Source: Leptolinea sp. UBA1437 (GTDB lineage Bacteria > Chloroflexota > Anaerolineae > Anaerolineales > Anaerolineaceae). From it: DNA of 34,513 nucleotides. The notes under the pieces were generated by a model. That model was not told the origin of the DNA. It searched no databases and saw nothing but the letters and a program-made list of their open reading frames with translations. Position numbers and translations under genes: made by a program. The stretch spans positions 43,520-78,032 of the forward strand of contig DCTP01000140.1 of assembly GCA_002329625.1 (NCBI GenBank), given 5' to 3'. Below are positions 6,958-15,807 of this stretch, one piece after another; position 1 is the first letter of the stretch, and each line of letters begins with the position of its first letter.

Positions 6958-8316
6958 ATGAATTGTAGTAAAAAAAAGAAATATATCCTTCCCCTATTCA
7001 TCCTCCTTTTTATTGTAGGTTGCAGTCGTTCTCAGCAGGCAGCTCTGACCGCCGAAATTCAAAGCGAAGCGGTCACACGTGGGACCGTACACAATTCCCT
7101 GATTTTAGTGGGAAATGTGGAAGCTTCTCAATCTTCGGAATTGAGTTGGAAAACTTCCGGTGTGGTTGATTCGGTATCGGTAAAGGTAGGAGATAAAGTT
7201 GAATCCGGACAGGTTCTGGCAACCTTATTGACCGACTCGATGCCGGCTTCCAGTATAGCGGCAGAAGCGGATAAGATCAGCGCCGAGGATGATTTGGAGG
7301 AATTATTGGTGTCCGAAACGGCAAAAGCGACGGCTTATAAAAATCTTCGGGATGCCGAAGTAGCTTTACGCGATGCGGAAAAACTTGCCGAAGGGTTAAA
7401 TTATCCGATTGCTGATCAAAGTGAAATCGATGCCGCCGAAAAAGCCATGATCGCTGCCCGAGACGCCTACCAGAACGCGGTTGCGGATTACGAAGGTGTC
7501 AAATTACGGGATTATTATGACGAAGAGCGGATGAAGAAATATGAGACTCTTCAAAACGCTTTGACAGCGTATGCCCAGGCTTATGATTTATGGCTTTATT
7601 ATGTCAATAATGCGCCGGAAATAACGAAAAAAGTGACTGCCGCATCTGCGAAAGAGGCTCAGGCAAGTTATGAAGCTGCATTAAAGGAATTTAAAACATA
7701 TCAAGTCTCCTTTGTCCGGAAGCAGGATCAGGCTGATGCGGAAGCGACCCTGGAAGATGCGGTCACGGCGTATAACGCGCGATCTTTAATCGCCGATTTA
7801 ACGGGAACGGTGACCGTAGTGAATACGGCTGCGGGGGATTATGTCGAAAAGGGACAAAGCGGCTTACGAATCGATGATCTAAGTACCATATATATCTCTT
7901 TGGATATTTCGGAAGTGGATGTCAATGATCTGAAAGACGGTATGAAAGCGGAAATTACGCTGGATGCTCAACCGACGAAGGTCTATCAAGGAACGGTCAG
8001 ATATATTTCCGCTTTTGCTTCCGAGAACGATTACAACGTCACCTATCGTGCGGTGGTAGCTTTTGAGCAGCCAGATGAATTGGTGAAAGTGGGCATGACG
8101 GGGGAAATCAAGATCATCCTTTCTGAGAAACCGGATTGTTTGCTTGTTCCGAGCTCTGCGATTCGGGAAGGGGATAACGGTTCCTATGTTGAGGTTGTGG
8201 TGGACGGGACACTGACGCCTGTTTCCGTCATTACGGGTGTGGAAGAAAATGGGATGGTTGAAATTGTCTCAGGAAATCTGAATGAAGGAGATTTGGTAAA
8301 AGTTCCTTCAGCGTAA
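6958..8316 (+). CDS. MacA/HlyD-type adaptor lipoprotein 1
   Basis: Periplasmic-adaptor-type protein of an export system, 452 residues. A basic start and hydrophobic stretch end in the lipobox IVGC with Cys22, so it should be lipid-anchored outside the membrane. A split biotinyl-lipoyl domain is seen as LSWKTSGVVDSVSVKVGDKVESGQVLATL (first half, about 62-90) and LIADLTGTVTVVNTAAGDYVEKGQ (second half, about 278-300). An alanine/glutamate-rich coiled-coil hairpin of some 170 residues lies between them. A beta-barrel (YISLDISEVDVNDLKDGMKAEITLDA) and membrane-proximal domain follow. First gene of a six-gene export locus; the next gene is a paralogous adaptor. Cargo unknown. Confidence 0.88.
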   Translation: MNCSKKKKYILPLFILLFIVGCSRSQQAALTAEIQSEAVTRGTVHNSLILVGNVEASQSSELSWKTSGVVDSVSVKVGDKVESGQVLATLLTDSMPASSIAAEADKISAEDDLEELLVSETAKATAYKNLRDAEVALRDAEKLAEGLNYPIADQSEIDAAEKAMIAARDAYQNAVADYEGVKLRDYYDEERMKKYETLQNALTAYAQAYDLWLYYVNNAPEITKKVTAASAKEAQASYEAALKEFKTYQVSFVRKQDQADAEATLEDAVTAYNARSLIADLTGTVTVVNTAAGDYVEKGQSGLRIDDLSTIYISLDISEVDVNDLKDGMKAEITLDAQPTKVYQGTVRYISAFASENDYNVTYRAVVAFEQPDELVKVGMTGEIKIILSEKPDCLLVPSSAIREGDNGSYVEVVVDGTLTPVSVITGVEENGMVEIVSGNLNEGDLVKVPSA

Positions 8317-8398
8317 TCGGGGATACAAAAAAGAAATTTTAAATGAATGAAGAAGTGAAAGATTATTCTAAACAAACAGTGAAGAACAGGAAAGAAAT

Positions 8399-10006
8399 AT
8401 GAGTTCAACGGGTAATCAACCGGTCAAAGGGAAAAAGAAAAGAAGAAAATCAACAATTGTGATCTGGATATTAGTCGGAATCATCGTCCTGATGCTGGCT
8501 GCCGGCGGTTATTTATATCAGCAACAAAAACAGATTGCCGCGGAAAATGCATCCAAACTTGCGAGTCAGATGACTCGGAATGTCAAAGTGGAACAAGGGC
8601 TGATTTCAGAGAATCTGGAAGACATGTCGGGTACGGTTCGATCGAACCAATCGATCAGTCTGAACTGGAAAATCAGCGGGACGGTATCGGATGTTTATGT
8701 TCAACCCGGTGATCAGGTGAAAAAGGGCGACATTCTGGCGGCTTTAGATCCGGCCACAATCGATACTTCCGTACTGGATGCCGCTGTCACAAAAGAAGAT
8801 GCGGAAGAACAGTTGGAACGCCTCTATACCTCTTCACTGGATCTCGCTACAGCCTATAATACAATGATTACCGCGCAAGATGCTGTGAAAACGGCTGAAG
8901 ATGCTCTTTCGGCATTGGGTGTCGTTCGTGAAGATGAAATAGAAATCGGTGTTTACTACCAGGATTATCTGAACGCAAAATCCGCTTATGAAAGCGCGTT
9001 GGATCACTACAATACGCTGAAAGTTCGACCCTTAGATGATGTCGACCGGGAACGGGCTTCCCAAAGATTGGAAAGTGCCCGTTCGGCGATGGAGAGTGCA
9101 CTTTCCATGTATAACTGGTACAACGGTGAGGTCGACAGCCTGGAAAAACAACAGGCGGAAGCGGATGTAATCTTGAAAAAAGCACAATATGATGACGCGG
9201 TCCGCGCTTACAACAAGATCAAGGACGGTCCGACGGAATCCCAGGTCAAATCTCTGGAAGCACAAGTAAAATCCGCGGAAGCGACGGTTAACACAGCTTA
9301 TATTATTGCCCCGATCGATGGGACGGTGGCTGAAGTGGCTTCCAAACAATTCGACGTAATTACATTGGACAATACAACGGATGAAGTTTTAGCCATCCGT
9401 CTGGAAGATTTATCCTCCTATTCCATTGATGTGTCTGTTTCAGAAATGGATGTGAACTCAGTTGAAGTAGGGCAGACCGCCGAGATCACCTTTGATGCCG
9501 TTCCTTTGAAAATGTTTACCGGAAAGATCGTCAGCATTTCCAATGTCGGGGATACGAGCGGAGAAGAAGTAACTTATGCTCTTACGATTCGAATGGATGA
9601 TACCGACCCTTCGGTTCGTCCGGGGATGATGGCGGATATTCAAATTCGCACGAAAGAAGCTGCCGGTGCTTTGATTGTTCCGAAGACGGCTATCGGAACG
9701 GCGCAGGACGGCAGCCAATATGTGGAAAAAGTTAATCAGGACGGCACGACAACCCGTATTTCGGTTACAACCGGTATTTCTTCGGACGAGAACATTCAAA
9801 TTCTTTCCGATCAAATTCAATCCGGTGACGAAGTTAGAGAGACCGTTTTACCGGATATGTCGCAAAATGCCGGAGCAACCGGTGCCGGCGGGCTTTTTAA
9901 TGGGCTACCGATCCGGATTGACGGCGGCGCTGCCGGAGGCGGTGCGCCTCGCGGAGGGGGTCAAAGCGGACCTCCCCCCGACGGTGGCGGCGGACAGAGG
10001 CCATGA
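8399..10006 (+). CDS. MacA/HlyD-type adaptor, membrane-anchored 1, Gly/Pro-rich tail
   Basis: Paralogue of the preceding adaptor but anchored by an N-terminal transmembrane helix (about 19-40, after a KKKRRK cluster) instead of a lipid. The lipoyl half-motif SLNWKISGTVSDVYVQPGDQVKKGDILAALDP is clear, with a coiled-coil hairpin and a barrel domain (SIDVSVSEMDVNSVEVGQTAEITFDA). The last 40 residues are glycine, proline and arginine rich and look unstructured, which is not standard for MacA. GGAAAG precedes the ATG. The ABC ATPase gene follows after 16 bases. Confidence 0.88.
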   Translation: MSSTGNQPVKGKKKRRKSTIVIWILVGIIVLMLAAGGYLYQQQKQIAAENASKLASQMTRNVKVEQGLISENLEDMSGTVRSNQSISLNWKISGTVSDVYVQPGDQVKKGDILAALDPATIDTSVLDAAVTKEDAEEQLERLYTSSLDLATAYNTMITAQDAVKTAEDALSALGVVREDEIEIGVYYQDYLNAKSAYESALDHYNTLKVRPLDDVDRERASQRLESARSAMESALSMYNWYNGEVDSLEKQQAEADVILKKAQYDDAVRAYNKIKDGPTESQVKSLEAQVKSAEATVNTAYIIAPIDGTVAEVASKQFDVITLDNTTDEVLAIRLEDLSSYSIDVSVSEMDVNSVEVGQTAEITFDAVPLKMFTGKIVSISNVGDTSGEEVTYALTIRMDDTDPSVRPGMMADIQIRTKEAAGALIVPKTAIGTAQDGSQYVEKVNQDGTTTRISVTTGISSDENIQILSDQIQSGDEVRETVLPDMSQNAGATGAGGLFNGLPIRIDGGAAGGGAPRGGGQSGPPPDGGGGQRP

Positions 10007-10022
10007 AATTGCTGAGGGGAAA

Positions 10023-11201
10023 ATGACAGAAAAAAACGGAAAAAATGTAATTCATACAGAACATTTAAAGAAATATTATGTCATGGGCGATATCGAAGTC
10101 CGTGCTTTGAATGATATCTCGTTGGATATTGATTATGGGGAGTTTACAGCCATTATGGGACCTTCCGGCTCCGGAAAATCAACTTTAATGAATATTTTGG
10201 GCTGTTTGGATCGTCCGACGGACGGGATTTATTTGCTGGACGGGATCGACGTATCGCAAATGGATGATTCGGAACTGGCTGAAATTCGCAACCGAAAAGT
10301 CGGGTTTGTTTTCCAAAGCTTCAACTTGCTTCCGCGTTCCTCGGCGTTGGAGAATGTGATGCTGCCGATCCTCTATTCAAAGAATAAAGCAAATGCGAAA
10401 GAACGGGCAGCGGAAGCCCTGGAATTGGTGGGGCTGGGTAGCCGAATGAAACATAAACCGAAGGAGCTTTCCGGCGGACAGCAACAACGGGTGGCTGTTG
10501 CCAGGGCTTTGGTAAATGATCCGGAAATCATCATGGCTGATGAACCGACGGGGAACCTAGATAGTAAATCCGGCGGCGAAATTATGGAATTGTTGATTAA
10601 ACTGAATCAGGAACGCGGAAAGACCATCATCATGGTGACGCATGATCCGCGTATCGGGCGGCATGTCCCGCGAGTGATCAGCGTGTTTGACGGAATGTTG
10701 GGAACGGAGGAGGAACAGGCGCTTATCCGCAGCTGGGTGAAACCGGATGGGGAAGATATTCCGGATATTAAGGGAAAATCCTCCGAAAAGAAAAATGACG
10801 GAAACGATACACAGACGAACGGGAAAAATGGGTCGAACGGCAACGGAGAACAACATCAGTCCGAAAATACGGATAAAAACGACCCGGTTGAAAAAAAGAA
10901 TACGAATGACAACAAGGCGGATGACCCGTCTTCGGATGATGATCCGCCGAAAAATGCCGGTCATATAACTGCCACCGAAGCGTTAATCAGAGCTTTCGGG
11001 AACGGGAAATCTTCTCCAAACGGCAGTGACCATTCCGACGGCGACGGTGATCATGGGGATCATAAAGCAGGAGAGACAAACGGAGCTGCGGATGCTTTGG
11101 CGAATGCGTTCGGGAAACGGATCGACGAAGATGCGATCAGAGCGGCTCAATCTTCATCCATGAAGAAACAGCCTAAAGCGGGAAAGGGTGGCGCGAAATG
11201 A
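10023..11201 (+). CDS. MacB/LolD-type ABC transporter ATPase with long C-terminal hydrophilic tail
   Basis: ATP-binding subunit of the exporter, 392 residues. Walker A is GPSGSGKST at 46-54, Q-loop Q98, signature LSGGQQQR at 149-156, Walker B ending ADE at 172-174, D-loop NLDS, and switch H207. The domain closes by about residue 235, the normal end for MacB/LolD ATPases (around 230). A further 140 residues are rich in Asp, Asn, Lys, Gly and Ser, plus two short similar helices (EALIRAFGNGK and DALANAFGKRI). The start ATG 10023 has GAGGGG just upstream; the open frame extends back to 9675 inside the previous gene and is not coding there. The permease start overlaps the stop by 4 bases. Confidence 0.93.
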   Translation: MTEKNGKNVIHTEHLKKYYVMGDIEVRALNDISLDIDYGEFTAIMGPSGSGKSTLMNILGCLDRPTDGIYLLDGIDVSQMDDSELAEIRNRKVGFVFQSFNLLPRSSALENVMLPILYSKNKANAKERAAEALELVGLGSRMKHKPKELSGGQQQRVAVARALVNDPEIIMADEPTGNLDSKSGGEIMELLIKLNQERGKTIIMVTHDPRIGRHVPRVISVFDGMLGTEEEQALIRSWVKPDGEDIPDIKGKSSEKKNDGNDTQTNGKNGSNGNGEQHQSENTDKNDPVEKKNTNDNKADDPSSDDDPPKNAGHITATEALIRAFGNGKSSPNGSDHSDGDGDHGDHKAGETNGAADALANAFGKRIDEDAIRAAQSSSMKKQPKAGKGGAK

Positions 11202-12421
11202 ATCTGGGAACACTGATCCATGAGGCAATCACCAACCTGCTTTCCAATAAAGTTCGCTCGTTACTGACTATGTTGGGCATTTTTATCGGTGTCGGTGCCG
11301 TTATCGCGATGATGTCGGTGGGATTGGGTGCGAAGAAATCCATTACCGACCAAATGAGCGCATTGGGAGCGGATACGCTTTATATTTCTCCGGGAAATTT
11401 CACACAAACCGTTCGAAATCCCGGAACGCTTACAAATGAAGATGCAAACGCTATCGAAGCATTAGACTGTATTGACAGTATCTCTCCGACTTCTTCCGCT
11501 CAATTGACGGTTTCCCGAGCGGGGAAACAATCTAGTACCTTGACGGTTACCGGCGTTTTCCCGACTTATTTGACGATTGAAAACTACAGTTTAGCCGAAG
11601 GCAGATTTATCACTCAGGCTGATTTGGATAATAATGCGATGGTGACTGTTATCGGATCAGATACGCGGGATCTGATGTTTGAAACCTATGAAGAGGCGGT
11701 TGGAAATACTGTCCGAATCGGCGGTCAACCTTATGAAGTGGTCGGCGTTCTGAAGTCGAAAGGGGACGCGAGTATGATCAGTTCGGATCGCGGGGTTTAC
11801 GTTCCGTTGACAACCGCTCAGAATCGCCTGATAACCCGGCAGAAACATGCCTTGGATCAGATCGCTATGAAAATCAATCCGGCGTACAGTGCGGAAGCCG
11901 CCGAAGCTGCCGTGACCGAACTGATGCGGGATCGGCATGATATCCTTTCCGGCGAACCGGACGATTTCTCGATCTTTAATATGCAGGAAATCGTCGATAC
12001 CATGAATTCCGTCATGAATTCCTTTGTGATTTTCCTCGGAAGTGTCGCCGGAATTTCGTTGTTGGTAGGTGGAATCGGGATTATGAACATTATGTTAGTT
12101 ACCGTTACCGAACGGACGAAGGAAATTGGTCTGCGAAAAGCATTGGGCGCAAAAAATCGGGATATTCAACTTCAATTTTTGGTCGAATCTTCTGTATTGA
12201 GTCTAATCGGCGGAATATTCGGGATTATTTTTGGTTATGTATTGGCATATGCAGTTGCGGCGATTGCGGCAAATGCCGGATCACCGATGACTCCCGAAAT
12301 CAATCCTTTAATTATCCTCGGAACCTGTCTGTTCTCAATCCTGACCGGACTGTTTTTCGGAATTTATCCGGCGAATCGGGCTGCAAAACTGGAGCCGGTG
12401 ATTGCGTTACGAACGGAATGA
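11198..12421 (+). CDS. MacB-type ABC transporter permease (FtsX family)
   Basis: Membrane subunit of the exporter, 407 residues. Transmembrane helix 1 is about 21-42 (LLTMLGIFIGVGAVIAM), followed by an extracytoplasmic MacB core domain of about 200 residues. The FtsX domain has three more helices, with the family hallmark ERTKEIGLRKALGAKNRDI between helices 2 and 3 and the ending PANRAAKLEPVIALR. It overlaps the ATPase stop (ATGA) and the next adaptor start (ATGATGA), so ATPase, permease and adaptor are translationally coupled. Confidence 0.95.
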   Translation: MNLGTLIHEAITNLLSNKVRSLLTMLGIFIGVGAVIAMMSVGLGAKKSITDQMSALGADTLYISPGNFTQTVRNPGTLTNEDANAIEALDCIDSISPTSSAQLTVSRAGKQSSTLTVTGVFPTYLTIENYSLAEGRFITQADLDNNAMVTVIGSDTRDLMFETYEEAVGNTVRIGGQPYEVVGVLKSKGDASMISSDRGVYVPLTTAQNRLITRQKHALDQIAMKINPAYSAEAAEAAVTELMRDRHDILSGEPDDFSIFNMQEIVDTMNSVMNSFVIFLGSVAGISLLVGGIGIMNIMLVTVTERTKEIGLRKALGAKNRDIQLQFLVESSVLSLIGGIFGIIFGYVLAYAVAAIAANAGSPMTPEINPLIILGTCLFSILTGLFFGIYPANRAAKLEPVIALRTE

Positions 12422-14112
12422 TGACGGTGAAAAATATGGTTGGGAGAAAAATAACTCTGCTTACCGGACTGAAATCATCCGGAGGAGTTCAACCGAAAAA
12501 AATTCTGCGGAATTCGGCCCTAGTACTCTGTCTGTTTGCCGTAATAGGATGCTCAGCTGTCTCGCAGAAGATCGGAATTGGACTGACGGCGACTCCGGCG
12601 GGATTGGAAGGAATTCCGGTAACCCGCGGGGACATCAGCGCCGCCGTTACGCTTGTGGGAAACGTGACTTATGCTCAATCCGCGGTTATTTTGTGGAAGA
12701 CGACCGGTGTGATACAGAATGTGAATGTTAAGATCGGTGATCAGGTAGAACAAGATGATATCTTGGCTGAATTATCTGAGGATTCGTTGAATTCCTCTGT
12801 GTTGATCGCCGAAAAAAATCTGATTGATGCTCAGGACAATCTGACAAATGTAATGGAATCGACAACGGCAAAAAGCGAAGCCCTGTCCACGCTTACGGCT
12901 GCGGAAATCACTTACCAAGCCACAAAGCAAGCGCAGGAGGCGTTATATTATCCGCGAGGATCGCAACTGGATGTCGAAATGTCTTATGATGCGTATCAGT
13001 TGGCTTTGGAAAACTACAATTATGCAAAGGAAGATTATCGGGTGGTGCTGGCAAACTATAAAGGATGGGATGACGCGGCTAGAACCACTTACTATCAAGC
13101 ATATAAAACCGCTTATGACAATTTGATTTCAACCTATGAGGATTGGAAATACCTAAGCGGGACGCCCGATAATGTTGAGCTGGCATCCGCCCAAGGTGAG
13201 GTGTTGAGCGCTCAAAAAGCTTTTCAGGATGCGTTGGATACTTATAGTTCTTATCAGACACTTCCGAGAGACGAAGATCTGCATGCAGCTAATGTGACGG
13301 TTCATTCGGCGGAATCCAGTTTTCAGCAACGATATGCGATTGCGCCCTTTAGTGGAACCGTTACAGCCGTTTACGCGGAGCCGGGTTTGTATGTCACTAC
13401 CGGCACCTCGGCTTTTCAGTTGGACGATATGAGTGAGTATTACATTTCGTTGGATACTTCGGAAGTGGATGTCAAGGACATTTATGCGGGACAGAAGGTG
13501 CAAATTACTTTGGACGCGATTCCAAATACCACATTCTCGGGAATTGTTAAACAGGTTGCCGGTGCCGGAACTTCATCGACCACCAATACCGTGTTTAAAA
13601 CGCTAATTAAATTTGATCAACAGGATCCGCAAATTAAAGCGGGTATGACTGCGGAAGTGAATATTTTCCTCGGAACCAAAGAGGATGTACTGCAGGTTCC
13701 TTTAAGTGCGATCAATCAGGAGAACGGGCGTTCTTATGTTCTGAAAATAAATGGGTCCGAAACACAAAAAATTGAGATCACAACCGGTGTCACATCCGGG
13801 GACCTGATTGAAGTTAAATCGGATGAGCTTAAAGAAGGGGATAAGGTTGTTGTTTCGGAAACGGATTTACAGAATTATCTGAATTCGCTGACGGAAACAA
13901 AATCGACTCCGCAACCCGCCAAGTCGGAAGGCACCTCTCTGGCACCGATTGGAACTTTTCAGCCGATGGGTTCGGGTACGCCCGCGGCACCGATCGGAAC
14001 TTTTCAGCCGCAGAAAACCGGTATGAACCCCGGTCGCCCCGCAGGTACTCAGCCGGCTTTTTCCGGGACACCGTATCCACAAAATATGAACAAAACAGAA
14101 AATAACGGATGA
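12418..14112 (+). CDS. MacA/HlyD-type adaptor lipoprotein 2
   Basis: Second lipid-anchored adaptor, 564 residues. A long basic n-region precedes a hydrophobic stretch ending in AVIGC (Cys45 from the first ATG). It carries the lipoyl half-motif AVILWKTTGVIQNVNVKIGDQVEQDDILAEL, a coiled-coil hairpin, second lipoyl half AIAPFSGTVTAVYAEPG and a barrel domain (YISLDTSEVDVKDIYAGQKVQITLDA). The C-terminal 60 residues are Pro/Gly/Thr rich and contain two copies of APIGTFQP. The start is uncertain: ATG at 12418 overlaps the permease stop, but ATG at 12436 has the better ribosome site (GGTGA) and gives a more usual signal peptide. Confidence 0.87.
   Translation: MMTVKNMVGRKITLLTGLKSSGGVQPKKILRNSALVLCLFAVIGCSAVSQKIGIGLTATPAGLEGIPVTRGDISAAVTLVGNVTYAQSAVILWKTTGVIQNVNVKIGDQVEQDDILAELSEDSLNSSVLIAEKNLIDAQDNLTNVMESTTAKSEALSTLTAAEITYQATKQAQEALYYPRGSQLDVEMSYDAYQLALENYNYAKEDYRVVLANYKGWDDAARTTYYQAYKTAYDNLISTYEDWKYLSGTPDNVELASAQGEVLSAQKAFQDALDTYSSYQTLPRDEDLHAANVTVHSAESSFQQRYAIAPFSGTVTAVYAEPGLYVTTGTSAFQLDDMSEYYISLDTSEVDVKDIYAGQKVQITLDAIPNTTFSGIVKQVAGAGTSSTTNTVFKTLIKFDQQDPQIKAGMTAEVNIFLGTKEDVLQVPLSAINQENGRSYVLKINGSETQKIEITTGVTSGDLIEVKSDELKEGDKVVVSETDLQNYLNSLTETKSTPQPAKSEGTSLAPIGTFQPMGSGTPAAPIGTFQPQKTGMNPGRPAGTQPAFSGTPYPQNMNKTENNG
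13942..14010 (+). repeat. Two 24-bp direct repeats encoding APIGTFQP
   Basis: Copies at 13942-13965 and 13987-14010 differ at one silent base. Both fall in frame in the disordered C-terminal tail of adaptor lipoprotein 2, so the copies arose by recent local duplication or are under selection for sequence. Confidence 0.85.
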
Positions 14113-14115
14113 AAA

Positions 14116-15621
14116 ATGGATCATAAAATAACGGTTCAAACAAAAAGTCGAAAAAATACCTGGATCATTCTCATTCTGACACTTGTCGTCATTGCTCTGG
14201 GTGTATTTCTTTACATTTTTTATACGGGTCAAAAAGCCAGCCAGGCAGCTGTAGCTGCTCGGATCGCCGCCGGTCAACCCAGTGTTTCTTCGGTTGAATC
14301 CGGTCCGATGAAATTGGTCATCGAGGATATCAGCGGAACGGTACGTTCCAATCAATCCGTAGATCTTGCTTGGAAAACGAGCGGAACCGTCGCAGCGGTT
14401 AATGTATCCGTCGGTGATTCGGTAAAACAGGGTGATATATTGGCGGAGCTTGACCCAAAAACGCTTTCGATTCAAGTGCAGAACGCTCAGGTTGAGTTGG
14501 ATGATGCCAAGGATGATATGGAAAAGTTAACCAATAATGCGGAAGCGACCACCTCGGCTGTAACCGAATTGGTAAAAGCGCAACAGGAATTGGATGATGC
14601 TCAGAAAGCCTATGACAGCCTGGATCCTTCCCGCGCATGGACGGATGCCGTTCAACTGGCATACGAGACCTATTTGAAAGCTCAAAATGATTATGAATCC
14701 GCATTGGCAAAATTTGAAGTCACTCGTGATTATCCGATAGATGATGCCACACGTATTAAAAGATTGGGCGATGTCGGCGGCTATCGCAGTGTCCGCGATA
14801 ATGCCCTGGCGGAATATCGTCGCTATTTGGGAGAAGGAAATGAAATGGAGCGGCTGATTCGGGAAGCTGCGTTGCAGCTTGCCAAAGCGACTCTCGAAGA
14901 AAAACAATACCAATATGATAAAGTGACAAAAGGCCCGACCGAAGCCGAAATCAATGCGGCTCAGGCAAAAATTGATGCGGCACAGCAGAAACTCAATTCT
15001 TCCAAACTGATCGCACCGTTCAGCGGGGTGGTAACACAATTGGAAACCAAAGTGAATGATGTCATTTCGGAAACGGCCGCAGCTTCCGCAACCAAAACGA
15101 CCGCAATCCGAATTGAAGATTTGTCCACTTTTTATATTGACACAACGGTCAATGAATTGGATGTAAATTCCATCCAACCGGGGCAGGCTGCGGAGATTCA
15201 ATTTATCGGGATTCCCGATAAAACTTATCATGGGACGGTGACGACGGTTGCCGATACGGGTATATCTTCCGGTCGATCGGTCACTTTTAATGTGACGCTG
15301 AAAATTGATGATGCGGATGAACTCGTGAAGTCCGGAATGACCGCCGATTTATCGATGACTATTGCGAATATCCCGGAAACGCTTTATGTCCCATTGTCTT
15401 CCGTACTGTTGAAGAACGGTCAGCCGTCTGTAAATCTAAAAAAGACGGATGGATCTTTTGAATGGATTCCCATCGAAACCGGCTTGGTGTCCGGAACCAA
15501 AGTGCAAGTATTATCGGATAACCTGAAAGCCGGTGATGAGATTGAGGCGGATGTGAATGTCGATTCGACCGATACGAACGATAATCCGATGTTCCCGATG
15601 GGTTTTGGCGGTAGAATGTAA
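14116..15621 (+). CDS. MacA/HlyD-type adaptor, membrane-anchored 2
   Basis: Fourth adaptor of the locus, 501 residues. A single N-terminal transmembrane helix is at about 15-36. It has the lipoyl half-motif DLAWKTSGTVAAVNVSVGDSVKQGDILAELDP, an Ala/Glu/Gln-rich coiled-coil hairpin, the second half KLIAPFSGVVTQLETKVND, and a barrel domain (YIDTTVNELDVNSIQPGQAAEIQF). The tail is short (NPMFPMGFGGRM). It pairs with the lipoprotein before it exactly as the first two adaptors pair, so the pair was probably duplicated around the ABC genes. Four bases separate it from the upstream stop. Two terminator-like hairpins follow. Confidence 0.88.
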   Translation: MDHKITVQTKSRKNTWIILILTLVVIALGVFLYIFYTGQKASQAAVAARIAAGQPSVSSVESGPMKLVIEDISGTVRSNQSVDLAWKTSGTVAAVNVSVGDSVKQGDILAELDPKTLSIQVQNAQVELDDAKDDMEKLTNNAEATTSAVTELVKAQQELDDAQKAYDSLDPSRAWTDAVQLAYETYLKAQNDYESALAKFEVTRDYPIDDATRIKRLGDVGGYRSVRDNALAEYRRYLGEGNEMERLIREAALQLAKATLEEKQYQYDKVTKGPTEAEINAAQAKIDAAQQKLNSSKLIAPFSGVVTQLETKVNDVISETAAASATKTTAIRIEDLSTFYIDTTVNELDVNSIQPGQAAEIQFIGIPDKTYHGTVTTVADTGISSGRSVTFNVTLKIDDADELVKSGMTADLSMTIANIPETLYVPLSSVLLKNGQPSVNLKKTDGSFEWIPIETGLVSGTKVQVLSDNLKAGDEIEADVNVDSTDTNDNPMFPMGFGGRM

Positions 15622-15664
15622 TTCGGACCCTATCACAAATTCTTAAATACTACGCTGGTGATCG

Positions 15665-15705
15665 AATGGTTAAGGCTGGAGTCATGCTCCGGTCTCAGCC
15701 ATTTT
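15665..15705 (+). terminator. Terminator-like hairpin after the export locus
   Basis: A 17-base-pair stem (15665-15681 with 15687-15703), one mismatch and three G-U pairs, closes a five-base loop. Only four T residues follow, so it may be a moderate terminator. It begins 43 bases after the last adaptor stop. Confidence 0.65.
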
Positions 15706-15735
15706 GGTCCATCGGATAAGTGGTAAAATGAATTG

Positions 15736-15774
15736 AATCTCCCGCAATAATTTCTCTTTCCGGGGATTTTTTTT
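15736..15774 (+). terminator. Second terminator, hairpin plus eight T
   Basis: AATCTCCCG pairs with CGGGGATT with one bulged T, around a 16-base loop, followed directly by an uninterrupted T tract. It lies 33 bases after the first hairpin and ends at the -35 of the next gene. Confidence 0.7.
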
Positions 15775-15801
15775 AACATCTATCAATAAATAAGGGATAA
15801 T
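15773..15801 (+). promoter_or_regulatory. Promoter of the D-aminopeptidase gene, leaderless start
   Basis: TTAACA at 15773-15778, a 17-base spacer, and GATAAT at 15796-15801 are followed by exactly six bases and the ATG at 15808. This is the same spacing as in the DUF951 and M50 promoters. AGGG lies too far (12 bases) to act as a ribosome site. Confidence 0.65.
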
Positions 15802-15807
15802 GAACAA

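Noticed and set aside
9675..10022. Upstream extension of the ABC ATPase frame
   Set aside because: It overlaps the end of the anchored adaptor in another frame, shows no ABC homology, and the ATG at 10023 has a strong ribosome site.
10557..10964. Arg/Ile-rich open frame antisense to the ATPase tail
   Set aside because: Mirror of the Asp/Asn/Lys-rich tail codons; no ribosome site or recognisable domain.
14527..15231. Long antisense open frame within the last adaptor (234 codons), and similar ones in uvrC and the YitT-like gene
   Set aside because: Composition is that of reverse-complemented codons; no domain and no ribosome site. The sense genes are secure.
15724..15729. TAAAAT with TG extension between the two terminators as a promoter
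   Set aside because: No -35 at usable spacing, and transcription would run straight into the second terminator. No small RNA gene supported.
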